The position numbers and the translations under genes are program-made. DNA of 64,000 nucleotides from Bacteroidales bacterium (GTDB lineage Bacteria > Bacteroidota > Bacteroidia > Bacteroidales > Muribaculaceae): positions 22,643 to 86,642 of the forward strand of contig JAUNPQ010000002.1 in the NCBI GenBank assembly GCA_030536615.1. Reading direction: 5' to 3'. This document shows, in pieces, positions 9,808 to 17,927 of the stretch; position 1 is the first letter of the stretch; each line of letters starts with the position of its first letter. Under the pieces are notes generated by a model. It was not told the DNA's origin, made no database searches, and saw nothing but the letters and a program-made list of their open reading frames with translations.

Positions 9808-11621
9808 TGCCGTCCGTACTGACAGACATCCCCGGCAGGCAGGCCGCCAAATACGGGAAACGTACGGCTGTAGCATACTACAGAACCGGCGATGGCGTCC
9901 GCACGGAAATGTCATGGACAACATTTCACTCACAGATACATGACATGGCCGCGGCGTTTGTCCGCGCCGGTGTGGAACCGGGAATGCGCGTGGCAATCCT
10001 CTCTGCAAACTCACCGCAGATGCTTGTCACTGACTTTGCCGCATATGCAAACGGCGCAGTGACAGTGCCAATCTACGCAACAGCCTCAGACACACAGATC
10101 CGATACATACTCAACGACTGCGGGGCTGTAGCACTCATTGTGGGCGATGCCGGCAAACTCCACACAGTGATGGCGCTTGCCGGAGAATGCACGGCTCTGC
10201 GGTTAATCATCACGGTTGAGGATGCCTCCGACATCAAGCCGGATGCCGACACCAAAGTCCAGTGCATCACCTATAATGCATTTCTGAAAAGCGGACAAAA
10301 ACGTCCGGACGCCGACAATGAAGTTACCGCGCGTTCAGCCGCCGTCAGTGACAGCGACATAGCCACTCTGATCTACACCTCAGGCACCACCGGCGAGCCA
10401 AAAGGCGCCATGCTGACACACGGCAACTTCAACGCCGTCATGAGAATACACCGTCAGCGACTGACAATGCTCAGCGACACAGACACATCGCTGTGCTTTC
10501 TGCCCCTGACACATATTTTTGAGCGAGCATGGTCATACTTCTGCCTTGACTCCGGAATGGTTGTGACAGTGAACGGCACACCCTCAGACGTCAACAAAGT
10601 GCTCCGCAAAGTGCACCCCACATGCATGTGCGCCGTGCCCCGCTTCTGGGAGAAAGTCTATACGGCCATCATGGAGAAAATAGAAAACGCCGGAACAATC
10701 AGGCGTTTTCTGATGCGTCGGGCCATGAAGATCGGCTGGCGCCGCAATCTTGTCTATGCGCGTATGGGCCTTAGTGTCCCGCGTATACTTGAATGGCGCT
10801 ACCGCTTCTGGGATAAAAAAGTACTTTCTGCAGTCCGCGCGGCTATAGGCATAGACCATGGCAATATCTTCCCCACAGCGGGGGCGCCAATGTCACCTAC
10901 GATAGTGGAATTCTTCCACAGCATGGGCGTCAACATAGTCATAGGCTATGGTCTGTCCGAGACAACCGCAACAGTGACATGCTATCCACAGACCGGCTAC
11001 GAGATCGGCACCGTGGGGACACCCATGCCTGAAATCAGCGTAACCACCGGCGCCGAGGGCGAGATACTGGTGAAAGGGCCCACAGTTATGAAAGGGTATT
11101 ACGGCAAACCGGAAGATACAGCAAAAGTTTTTGACTCGGACGGATGGTTTCACACCGGTGACGCAGGCACAATAGACGCTTCCGGCTCGCTCATACTCAC
11201 CGAGCGCATCAAAGACCTTTTCAAGACCTCCAATGGCAAATACATAGCCCCTCAGGCTCTTGAGTCACGCCTTGCCGAGGACAGATACATTGAGCAGGTG
11301 GCCGTCATCGGCGAGTCACGCAAATATGTCACAGCAATCATCATCCCGGCATTCAAGGCCTTGCGCAAATATGCCCGTAGCAAGAAGATAGCATTCCGCA
11401 ACAACACAGACCTTATCCGCAATCTGGACATCAGGGCCATGCTACAGCGCCGCATAGACCGCTGTCAGGCTGATCTCGCCGCTTTTGAGCAGGTGAAACG
11501 CTTCACATTGCTTCCCCATGAATTCACCATAGAAAGCGGAGAGCTGACAAACACACTCAAACTGCGGCGCCCCGTCATAAACCGTCATTACGCGCGCCAG
11601 ATAGAGGAGATGTACAAATAA
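9807..11621 (+). CDS. Long-chain acyl-CoA synthetase (AMP-forming)
   Basis: A 604-residue ANL-superfamily enzyme that adenylates a fatty acid and transfers it to CoA. The AMP-binding motif is YTSGTTGEPKG, the second motif is GYGLSETT, the hinge area is GWFHTGD, and a C-terminal Lys-bearing segment (SNGKYIAPQ) follows. Bacteroidetes homologues are annotated as long-chain-fatty-acid-CoA ligases (FadD/AasS-like). The start at 9807 overlaps the der stop by one base. The true substrate chain length cannot be read from the sequence. Confidence 0.9.
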   Translation: MPSVLTDIPGRQAAKYGKRTAVAYYRTGDGVRTEMSWTTFHSQIHDMAAAFVRAGVEPGMRVAILSANSPQMLVTDFAAYANGAVTVPIYATASDTQIRYILNDCGAVALIVGDAGKLHTVMALAGECTALRLIITVEDASDIKPDADTKVQCITYNAFLKSGQKRPDADNEVTARSAAVSDSDIATLIYTSGTTGEPKGAMLTHGNFNAVMRIHRQRLTMLSDTDTSLCFLPLTHIFERAWSYFCLDSGMVVTVNGTPSDVNKVLRKVHPTCMCAVPRFWEKVYTAIMEKIENAGTIRRFLMRRAMKIGWRRNLVYARMGLSVPRILEWRYRFWDKKVLSAVRAAIGIDHGNIFPTAGAPMSPTIVEFFHSMGVNIVIGYGLSETTATVTCYPQTGYEIGTVGTPMPEISVTTGAEGEILVKGPTVMKGYYGKPEDTAKVFDSDGWFHTGDAGTIDASGSLILTERIKDLFKTSNGKYIAPQALESRLAEDRYIEQVAVIGESRKYVTAIIIPAFKALRKYARSKKIAFRNNTDLIRNLDIRAMLQRRIDRCQADLAAFEQVKRFTLLPHEFTIESGELTNTLKLRRPVINRHYARQIEEMYK

Positions 11622-11639
11622 AACATTATCACGCCGGCA

Positions 11640-12497
11640 ATGAAAAAAGAAGAAAAAAAATTACGGATAGCAATGCAGGGTGTGGCCGGATGCTTCCATG
11701 ACGCCGCTGCGCGCGAGTATTTCAGCAACATCCCCACGGTGACAACAACCGGCTTCAACACCTTCCCCGAGCTTTTCCGGGCCGTGAGCGCCGACAGCAG
11801 TCTGCTCGGCATCGTAGCCATAGAGAACACCATTGCAGGCAGCATCCTCTCAAACTATGAGCTGCTGCGCCAGAGCGGCCTTGTCATAAAAGGAGAATAC
11901 AAAAAACGTATCTCACACGTGCTCTGCGCGCTCCCGGGCCAGAGCATAGAAAGCGTGACAGAAGTCAACTCTCACCCCATGGCGCTGATGCAATGCGAGC
12001 AGTGGCTGCGCCGCCACCCGCACATGAAGATTGTTGAGCATTTTGACACCGCCGGATCAGCCATGGAAATAGCCCGCGACAACCTCACAGGCCATGCCGC
12101 CGTGTGCGGCGAATATGCCGCCACGCTCTATGGTCTTGACATTCTGGCCCGGTCTATCGAGACAAACAAGCACAATTTCACCCGCTTTCTGATCATCGGT
12201 GCGCCGCAACAGGAAGATGCGACGCAGAACCCCGACAAGGCATCGCTGATGTTCACCCTGCCACACAGTCAGGGAGCATTGTCGCGTGTACTCGCCATCC
12301 TGTCATTCTATGACCTGAACCTGTCCAAAATACAGTCAACACCCATCATAGGGCGTGAATGGGAGTACAGGTTCTACATTGATCTCACCTTCAATGACAT
12401 GGAACGGTATCGGCAGGCTCTTGACGCTGTCAGACCGCTCACAAGCAACCTGCGCGTGCTTGGCGAATACCGCGACTGCCCGCCGCCCCAAGCATGA
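11640..12497 (+). CDS. pheA: Prephenate dehydratase
   Basis: Converts prephenate to phenylpyruvate in phenylalanine synthesis. The catalytic domain occupies about residues 9-195 and contains the conserved TRF motif at 181-183. A C-terminal ACT domain (about 205-280, with HSQGALSRVL) is the usual site of phenylalanine feedback control. There is no chorismate mutase domain, so this is the monofunctional form. Its TGA abuts the TCA that is the stop of the opposing acetyltransferase gene. Confidence 0.94.
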   Translation: MKKEEKKLRIAMQGVAGCFHDAAAREYFSNIPTVTTTGFNTFPELFRAVSADSSLLGIVAIENTIAGSILSNYELLRQSGLVIKGEYKKRISHVLCALPGQSIESVTEVNSHPMALMQCEQWLRRHPHMKIVEHFDTAGSAMEIARDNLTGHAAVCGEYAATLYGLDILARSIETNKHNFTRFLIIGAPQQEDATQNPDKASLMFTLPHSQGALSRVLAILSFYDLNLSKIQSTPIIGREWEYRFYIDLTFNDMERYRQALDAVRPLTSNLRVLGEYRDCPPPQA

Positions 12498-13097
12498 TCA
12501 ATTTTCCACGGCCGGAGAGATTGTCCTTATGACTCGGCAGGGATTGCCAACGGCAATGCTGTAGGGCGGAATATCTTTCACAACAACACTGCCGGCGCCT
12601 ATCACTGAATTGCATCCTATGGTCACACCGGGCAGGATGGTGCTGTTGCCGCCTATCCACACTCCGCGCTCAATCCTCACCGGGTGCGCTATGGTGTCAC
12701 AAAGAGACATCCCCGGACGCTCACGCACAGGCATGCGTTCCGAGAGATGCACTGAATGCGTGGCGGTGAAAATCTTCACATCCGGAGCAATCATCACATT
12801 ATCCTCAATATCAATGCGGTTGTTATCCAGAAAAGTGCAGTTCATATTGACAATGACATTGCTGCCAAAGTGAATGTGACGCCCATATTCACAGCGGAAG
12901 TCTATGTCAATGTAAACATTCTCACCGATGCTCCCAAACATCTGCCTGTATATGTCCTGCTTGGCCTCCTGGTCGGCATAGTCCGTTTCACGCAACCGGC
13001 GCAGTAGCCGCTTGTTGCGGACGGCCATTTCCTTTATCTCAGGCGAAGATCCATCAAACGGCTCCCCGTCAAGGCATTTCTGATATTCCGATTTCAT
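12498..13097 (-). CDS. Sugar O-acetyltransferase (maltose/galactoside acetyltransferase family)
   Basis: A 199-residue left-handed beta-helix acetyltransferase of the Maa/LacA/NodL family, which transfers acetyl from acetyl-CoA to sugar hydroxyls. It has the N-terminal Mac domain (MKSEYQKCLDGEPFDGSSPE), the catalytic His region FTATHSVH, and hexapeptide repeats such as VWIGGNSTILPGVTIG near the C-terminus. It is convergent with pheA with zero intergenic bases and divergent from dnaX. The natural acceptor is unknown. Confidence 0.9.
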   Translation of the reverse strand: MKSEYQKCLDGEPFDGSSPEIKEMAVRNKRLLRRLRETDYADQEAKQDIYRQMFGSIGENVYIDIDFRCEYGRHIHFGSNVIVNMNCTFLDNNRIDIEDNVMIAPDVKIFTATHSVHLSERMPVRERPGMSLCDTIAHPVRIERGVWIGGNSTILPGVTIGCNSVIGAGSVVVKDIPPYSIAVGNPCRVIRTISPAVEN

Positions 13098-13158
13098 TCT
13101 GCCTGTGGTTTAAGAATTAGTATATTGTATGAACGTAGCCATTATCCATGTCCACATA

Positions 13159-13166
13159 CAAAGATA
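13159..13166 (-). promoter_or_regulatory. -7 box for the acetyltransferase gene
   Basis: On the minus strand the sequence reads TATCTTTG, a perfect -7 element about 60 nt upstream of the start codon at 13097. No TTG was found at the expected -33 position, so support is partial. Confidence 0.4.
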
Positions 13167-13173
13167 CACAAAA

Positions 13174-13205
13174 TTTGGCATTGCGGCCGTTTATTCGTAT
13201 ATTTG
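13174..13205 (+). promoter_or_regulatory. dnaX promoter abutting the start codon
   Basis: TTTG at 13174-13177 and TATATTTG at 13198-13205, spacer 20. Only four bases separate the -7 box from the ATG at 13210. Transcription would start at or beside the ATG, so the mRNA is probably leaderless. Confidence 0.7.
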
Positions 13206-13209
13206 CCAT

Positions 13210-14337
13210 ATGGAAGCCTACATAGTATCAGCACGCAAATACCGTCCATCAACATTTGCGTCAGTGGTGGGTCAGAACGCCCTGACATCCACCCTCAAAA
13301 ATGCCATAGCCACTGACCGGCTGGCACATGCCTATCTGTTCTGCGGAAGCCGCGGAGTGGGCAAGACCAGCTGCGCGCGCATATTCGCCAAGACCATCAA
13401 CTGTCAGAACCGCACCGCCGACGGCGAGGCATGCAACACATGTCCGTCATGCCTGTCTTTCAATGAAAACCGTTCGCTGAACATCATCGAGCTCGATGCC
13501 GCCTCGCACAACAGCGTCAATGACATCAAAACGCTCATAGAGCAGGTGATGGTGCCTCCCACTGACGGCCGCTACCGTGTGTTCATAGTCGATGAGGTGC
13601 ACATGCTCTCAAACCAGGCTTTCAATGCTTTTCTGAAGACTCTTGAGGAACCACCGGCACATGCCATCTTCATCCTTGCAACAACAGAAAAACACAAGAT
13701 AATCCCCACCATACTGTCGCGCTGCCAGATCTATGACTTCAACCGCATCACCATCAGCGACATGGTTGAGCATCTGGGATATGTTGCAAAAAAAGAAGGC
13801 ATAACAGCTGAGCCGGCAGCCTTAGGCGTCATTGCGCGCCATGCCGACGGAGCAATGCGCGATGCCTTGAGCATATTTGACCAGGTGGCCGCATCATCGC
13901 GCGGAAACATCACCTATGCGTCCACAATAGAGAATCTCAACGTCCTTGACAACAGCTATTTTGAGCGCCTGACAGACTGTTTTGCCGCCGTTGACATACC
14001 CGGAGCGCTGGCCATATACAACGACATACGTGCCAAAGGATTCGACGCCCTCTTTTTCATAAACGGTCTGGGATCATTCATCCGTGACATGATGGTTGCG
14101 CGTGACCCGCGGACATTGCCTATGCTCGAGGCCACAGAAGATGTGCGCCAGAACATGGCTACACGCGCACAGGCATTCAGCCCGGACTTCTTCTACAGGG
14201 CCATGAGCATCCTCAACGATGCCGATCTTAATTACCGTACAGCTTCAAACAAGCAGTTTCTGGTTGAACTGACCATCATAAAACTGTGCCAACTACTCAG
14301 CCCCTCGACCCCGGCGATGACGCCGAGGGGCAACTGA
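13210..14337 (+). CDS. dnaX: DNA polymerase III subunit gamma (dnaX, zero-frame product)
   Basis: The clamp-loader ATPase of the replisome. Walker A is GSRGVGKT at residues 46-53, the zinc-binding cysteines are 65, 75, 78 and 81, Walker B is VFIVDEVHML, and the SRC motif is LSRCQIYDF. The ATG at 13210 (MEAYIVSARKYRP) gives the normal N-terminus. The frame stops after 375 residues, just past domain III, so the product matches a gamma-type protein. The tau-specific C-terminus is encoded immediately downstream in the -1 frame. This could be programmed frameshifting, a real split gene or an indel error. Confidence 0.93.
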   Translation: MEAYIVSARKYRPSTFASVVGQNALTSTLKNAIATDRLAHAYLFCGSRGVGKTSCARIFAKTINCQNRTADGEACNTCPSCLSFNENRSLNIIELDAASHNSVNDIKTLIEQVMVPPTDGRYRVFIVDEVHMLSNQAFNAFLKTLEEPPAHAIFILATTEKHKIIPTILSRCQIYDFNRITISDMVEHLGYVAKKEGITAEPAALGVIARHADGAMRDALSIFDQVAASSRGNITYASTIENLNVLDNSYFERLTDCFAAVDIPGALAIYNDIRAKGFDALFFINGLGSFIRDMMVARDPRTLPMLEATEDVRQNMATRAQAFSPDFFYRAMSILNDADLNYRTASNKQFLVELTIIKLCQLLSPSTPAMTPRGN

Positions 14338-14987
14338 AACCCATCGCCGCATTCACCACCGCACCGCAGACGCCTGAGAAACCGGCGTCCTCTGCTGCAG
14401 CAATCGCACCGCATACCCAACCGCCGATGCAGAGCGCCGGGGAGCGCCATGCGCTGTCGGCAGGCGCTCCCACGGCAGCCGCGGGGACAGTATCCATGCA
14501 CACGATGCCGACTGGCAACGCAGCGTCCCGACGCACGTCTTTGGGAGCGCCACGCCTCAGCCTGTCACGCCAACGCAATGAAGCGCCCCAAGCCGCCGCG
14601 CCGACACAGAGTCATCCACAGGCCACGGCATCATACACCCCTGCACAATTCACCGCGGCATGGACAGCATACATCGAGGCCCATACCACCCACCGCATTC
14701 TTGTCAACACAATGCGCGCATCCATCCCTGCCCATGTCAAGGACCACCGGTATGTGATGACCGTGGAAAATGACATACAGGTTGAAACTCTGCACGGCGC
14801 AATGCCTGACATTCTGGCATATATGCATTCCACACTCGGCAATGACCTTATTGAGATAGACGTGCGCTCAAACAGCGGGGAAATTTCTCCGGCAACATGG
14901 AACGAGCGCGAGGTTGTGGCCGATATGGCCCGGCGCCATCCCGGTCTGTCGCACTTCATCAAAGAGCTTGACTTGAAATTCAACTGA
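14286..14987 (+). CDS. dnaX: DnaX tau C-terminal region in the -1 frame
   Basis: This frame is open from 14268 (after a TGA at 14265-14267) and overlaps the end of the zero-frame dnaX product. It encodes a Pro/Ala/Thr-rich linker, then a folded domain of about 110 residues (FTAAWTAYIEAH through HFIKELDLKFN) that resembles the C-terminus of Bacteroidetes DnaX tau, which binds the polymerase alpha subunit. The only early start is a GTG at 14286, and no ATG occurs before the linker is half finished, so it is better read as the continuation of dnaX than as its own gene. A -1 shift between 14268 and 14334 would give a protein of about 610 residues. Confidence 0.75.
   Translation: MPTTQPLDPGDDAEGQLKPIAAFTTAPQTPEKPASSAAAIAPHTQPPMQSAGERHALSAGAPTAAAGTVSMHTMPTGNAASRRTSLGAPRLSLSRQRNEAPQAAAPTQSHPQATASYTPAQFTAAWTAYIEAHTTHRILVNTMRASIPAHVKDHRYVMTVENDIQVETLHGAMPDILAYMHSTLGNDLIEIDVRSNSGEISPATWNEREVVADMARRHPGLSHFIKELDLKFN
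14301..14330 (+). promoter_or_regulatory. GC-rich stem-loop at the dnaX frame junction
   Basis: CCCCT (14301-14305) pairs with AGGGG (14326-14330). A nested CGGCG (14312-14316) and CGCCG (14321-14325) enclose an ATGA loop, with a 6-nt bulge on the left arm. It sits inside the only stretch where both dnaX frames are open and ends 4 nt before the zero-frame stop, where a frameshift stimulator would be expected. Confidence 0.55.
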
Positions 14988-15011
14988 TTACATCATCTTA
15001 TTATGACAAAA

Positions 15012-15047
15012 GAAGAGGCTGCATCGCGCGCACGATGCAGCCTCTTC
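15012..15047. terminator. Bidirectional terminator between dnaX and the inositol-phosphate synthase gene
   Basis: A perfect 15-bp stem (15012-15026 with 15033-15047) and a 6-nt loop lie between two convergent genes. A-rich sequence precedes it and a weak T-rich stretch follows, so it can serve both strands. Confidence 0.75.
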
Positions 15048-15079
15048 CTCACTATTTAAATCTTACCTACTGTCTAATA

Positions 15080-16420
15080 TCAGTCTATGGCCTCATCTGC
15101 AGGATATCCGCCCATCTCGCGAATTGCGTTCTTGAGCATCACATACTGCTGGAAAAGGTGGTTGACAGGAACTTCATCCTTTGTATAGTCATGCATGGGG
15201 CTCTTGAGGAAGAAACTCAGGAAGCGCTGTGTGCCATAGCGGCCGGCACGTGCTGCAAGGTCGCTGAGCAGGACGAGGTCCAGACACAGGGGCGCGGCAA
15301 GGATTGAGTCGCGGCAGAGGAAGTTGATCTTTATCTGCATGGGATAACCCATCCAGCCGAAGATGTCAATGTTGTCCCAGCCCTCTTTGTTGTCGTTGCG
15401 CGGGGGATAGTAGTTGATGCGCACTTTGTGGTAGTAGCCTTTGTGCTCATTGCCTTCGCCGCCGCAGTCAGCGCCGTAGAGATCGGGCTGATCCTCGGCC
15501 ACAAGGATTGACTCAAGAGTGGAGAGTTTGGAAACTTCTTTGGTGCGGAAGTTTGCGGGCTCGTCAAGAACAAGACCGTCGCGGTTTCCGAGGATGTTTG
15601 TGGAGAACCATCCGTTGAGGCCCAGGCAACGTGTGCCGATGATGGGAGCAAAGCCTGATTTTACAAGTGTCTGACCGGTCTTGAAGTCTTTACCGGCAAT
15701 AGGCATATGTGTCTTTTCGGCAAGTTCCCACATGGCGGGAATGTCAACGGTGGTGTTGGGAGCACCCATGATGAAGGGGGCACCTTCTGTCAGAGCGGCA
15801 TATGCATAGCACATCGAGGGAGCTACATGCTCTTTGTCATCAGCTTTCATGGCTGCCTCGAGGTCTGCCAGATGATAGTGGAATTTCTCGTTGGGTTTCA
15901 CATACACTTCTGTTGATGCGGCCCAGAGAACAACGATGCGTGAGCAGTTTTTCTCTTTCTTGAAGTTGCGGATGTCCTCGCGGAGCTGTTCAACCATCTC
16001 CCAGCGTGTCTTGCCGACCATGACGTTGCTGCCCTCAAGACGGGCTGCATAGTTGTGGTCAAAGGCTGCTTTCATAGGTTTGATGGCTTCGAGTTCCTCT
16101 TTGACGGGATTGATGTCTTTTTCTTTGAGAACCTCGGCATGGATGGCGCTCTCATAAGCGTTGGCAGGATATACATCCCATGTGCCGAACACAATGTCAT
16201 TGAGGTCTGCCAGAGGAACTATGTCCTTGTAGTGCAAGTATTTCTTTTCTGCACCTTCACCTACGCGCATTTTGTCATACTGCGTCATAGAACCGACAGG
16301 TTTGGCAAGCCCTTTGCGAGCCATAAGCACACCGGTCATGAATGTGGTGGCAACAGCACCGTTGCCGACAACCATAACGCCGAGTTTGCCCTCGGCAGGT
16401 TTTATGTTTGGATTGCTCAT
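15080..16420 (-). CDS. ino1: Myo-inositol-1-phosphate synthase
   Basis: Converts glucose 6-phosphate to inositol 3-phosphate with an NAD cofactor. The 446-residue protein has the N-terminal Rossmann motif VMVVGNGAVATT, the LWAASTEVY segment, and the C-terminal catalytic part with VKSGFAPIIGTR and YPMQIKINFLCRDS. In gut Bacteroidetes this enzyme feeds phosphoinositol lipid and sphingolipid synthesis. No inositol lipid genes are adjacent here. The gene stands alone between a terminator and a long AT-rich upstream region. Confidence 0.93.
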   Translation of the reverse strand: MSNPNIKPAEGKLGVMVVGNGAVATTFMTGVLMARKGLAKPVGSMTQYDKMRVGEGAEKKYLHYKDIVPLADLNDIVFGTWDVYPANAYESAIHAEVLKEKDINPVKEELEAIKPMKAAFDHNYAARLEGSNVMVGKTRWEMVEQLREDIRNFKKEKNCSRIVVLWAASTEVYVKPNEKFHYHLADLEAAMKADDKEHVAPSMCYAYAALTEGAPFIMGAPNTTVDIPAMWELAEKTHMPIAGKDFKTGQTLVKSGFAPIIGTRCLGLNGWFSTNILGNRDGLVLDEPANFRTKEVSKLSTLESILVAEDQPDLYGADCGGEGNEHKGYYHKVRINYYPPRNDNKEGWDNIDIFGWMGYPMQIKINFLCRDSILAAPLCLDLVLLSDLAARAGRYGTQRFLSFFLKSPMHDYTKDEVPVNHLFQQYVMLKNAIREMGGYPADEAID

Positions 16421-16827
16421 TTTAAGTTAAGTCAGTTATTGGTTTTCTGTTTTTTCTGAATTTCACAGCGCCGCACGCAGATGCCGGGCAACGCCTTTTG
16501 AGGAAAAAGTGCGTAAAAGTACACATTGTTTTTGAATTGATGAACTAATTTAAATAAAAAAAGCGGCCCGTAAAGTAAATTTATCTTAATAATACGCCTT
16601 ATATGTATTTTTAGTATAAATTTAATGACATATTGGCGTTAATATGTGAATTTATATTAAGCATGCTTATGCGCATTTTCACGGGTTTTCCGGCCGATAA
16701 GCACGTCTTGTATCATCATCAAAAACATGACATGAACTTTTTGGCATGCTGTTTGTTGATATTTCTTAGGGATGAGATACGAATGCATCTCATCCACTTA
16801 CATTCGTTACACATTAATAAATTATAT
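16421..16827. other. 407-bp divergent upstream region
   Basis: AT-rich non-coding DNA between the inositol-phosphate synthase gene (minus) and the SlyD-like gene (plus). No clear -33/-7 pair was found on either strand; a weak minus-strand TACTTTTA lies near 16510. The last 60 bases hold a perfect stem-loop, listed separately. No RNA gene was recognised. Confidence 0.4.
16770..16795 (+). promoter_or_regulatory. Stem-loop in the leader of the SlyD-like gene
   Basis: GGATGAGAT (16770-16778) pairs perfectly with ATCTCATCC (16787-16795) across an 8-nt loop, 32 nt before the start codon. It lies in the probable 5' leader and could modulate translation or mRNA stability. Function is not known. Confidence 0.35.
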
Positions 16828-17418
16828 ATGGAAAAAACAACAGAGCGCATCGCCCCCGGAAAATATGTTGAACTCGGCTATGATCTTTACAGCCTTGACG
16901 GCGGCAAGGAGACACTTGTACATCAGACCGACCCCGAAGATCCCGAACGCATTGTGTTCGGCGTGACCCCGGGCGTTGTAGCGCCCCTTGAGAAAGCCCT
17001 GGAGGGCCTTGAGAAAGACAGCACATTTGAGGTAAAGGCAACTGCCGCCGAGGCTTTCGGACCGTATGACAAAGAGCAGATTGTCACCCTTGACCGCGAC
17101 ATATTCCTCGTAGACGGTAAATTTGACTCCGAGACTATCACCCCCGGTGCCATCGTCCCGATGATGACCGCCGACGGATACCGCATAAACGGAATTGTAG
17201 AGGAAGTGACAGCCGACAAAGTCCGCATGGACTTCAACCATCCGCTGGCCGGCAAGGACGTGCTTTTCAAAGGCCGCGTCCTTCTTGTCCGCGATGCCAC
17301 GCCTGAGGAACTCCATCCCAGTCACAACTGCGGATGCAAAGGCGGCTGCGGTTCATCAGGCTCAGACTGCAACTGCGATGACAGCTGTAGTTGCGGCGAT
17401 GGATGCGGCTGCAACTGA
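16828..17418 (+). CDS. slyD: FKBP-type peptidyl-prolyl isomerase, SlyD-like
   Basis: A 196-residue two-domain SlyD-like isomerase and chaperone. The FKBP domain includes the YDLYSLDGG start and PGVVAPLEKALEGL; the inserted flap is rich in Glu, with AFGPYDKEQIV. The C-terminal 31 residues hold nine cysteines in CxC and CxxC spacings (for example HNCGCKGGCG), where classical SlyD has a His-rich metal-binding tail, so thiol-based metal binding is inferred. The ATG at 16828 fits; the frame upstream of it is not protein-like. Confidence 0.88.
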   Translation: MEKTTERIAPGKYVELGYDLYSLDGGKETLVHQTDPEDPERIVFGVTPGVVAPLEKALEGLEKDSTFEVKATAAEAFGPYDKEQIVTLDRDIFLVDGKFDSETITPGAIVPMMTADGYRINGIVEEVTADKVRMDFNHPLAGKDVLFKGRVLLVRDATPEELHPSHNCGCKGGCGSSGSDCNCDDSCSCGDGCGCN

Positions 17419-17566
17419 CATGCCCACATGCCGCAAAAAACATCACGGCGCGCAGAGGATATTTATTAACATTATTTAGCTATGCCACATGTAAAATATT
17501 GTCTAATTTAGCGGCGTGAGAAACATCATCGAAAAAAACACAACCCTTTTATAAATTCAAATTAAA

Positions 17567-17842
17567 ATGAAAAAGATTCTTTTCTTTGCTGCCGCACTGG
17601 CAGTTGTAAGCCTTGCCTCATGTGGCAACGGTGAGAAAAATGCAGAAGGTGACACCACAGTTGTTGCTGAAGAAGAAGAAATTGATGTAGTTGCTCCCGT
17701 TGAAGAAGCTACTGAAGAAGTTGCCGTTCCCGCCGAGGGCACAGCAGAAGCAGCCGCACAAAACGTTCAGGATGCCGCCAACGCCGCCGTCAGCAATGCT
17801 CAGGATGCCGCTCAGAAAGCTCTTGACGCTGCTACAAAATAA
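17567..17842 (+). CDS. Small acidic, Ala-rich lipoprotein
   Basis: A 91-residue protein with a lipoprotein signal ending SLASC (Cys19). A run of Glu/Val-rich sequence (AEEEEIDVVAPVEEATEE) and an alanine-rich helical tail with repeats of the type QDAANAA and QDAAQKA follow. It has no recognisable enzymatic domain. The tail resembles short outer-membrane lipoproteins that form amphipathic helices, but no family is recognised. It stands alone, followed by its own strong terminator. Confidence 0.75.
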   Translation: MKKILFFAAALAVVSLASCGNGEKNAEGDTTVVAEEEEIDVVAPVEEATEEVAVPAEGTAEAAAQNVQDAANAAVSNAQDAAQKALDAATK

Positions 17843-17866
17843 ACAACACAGAGCAAAATCTTCATA

Positions 17867-17897
17867 AAAGTGACTCCCTTTCGGAGCCACTTTTTTG
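17867..17897 (+). terminator. Rho-independent terminator after the acidic lipoprotein gene
   Basis: AAGTGACTCC pairs with GGAGCCACTT with one internal mismatch, around the loop CTTTC, and TTTTT follows. It ends transcription of 17567-17842 before the convergent capsid-like cassette. Confidence 0.85.
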
Positions 17898-17927
17898 TTT
17901 GCAGGCATGTTATGGGCACAGTATGTT

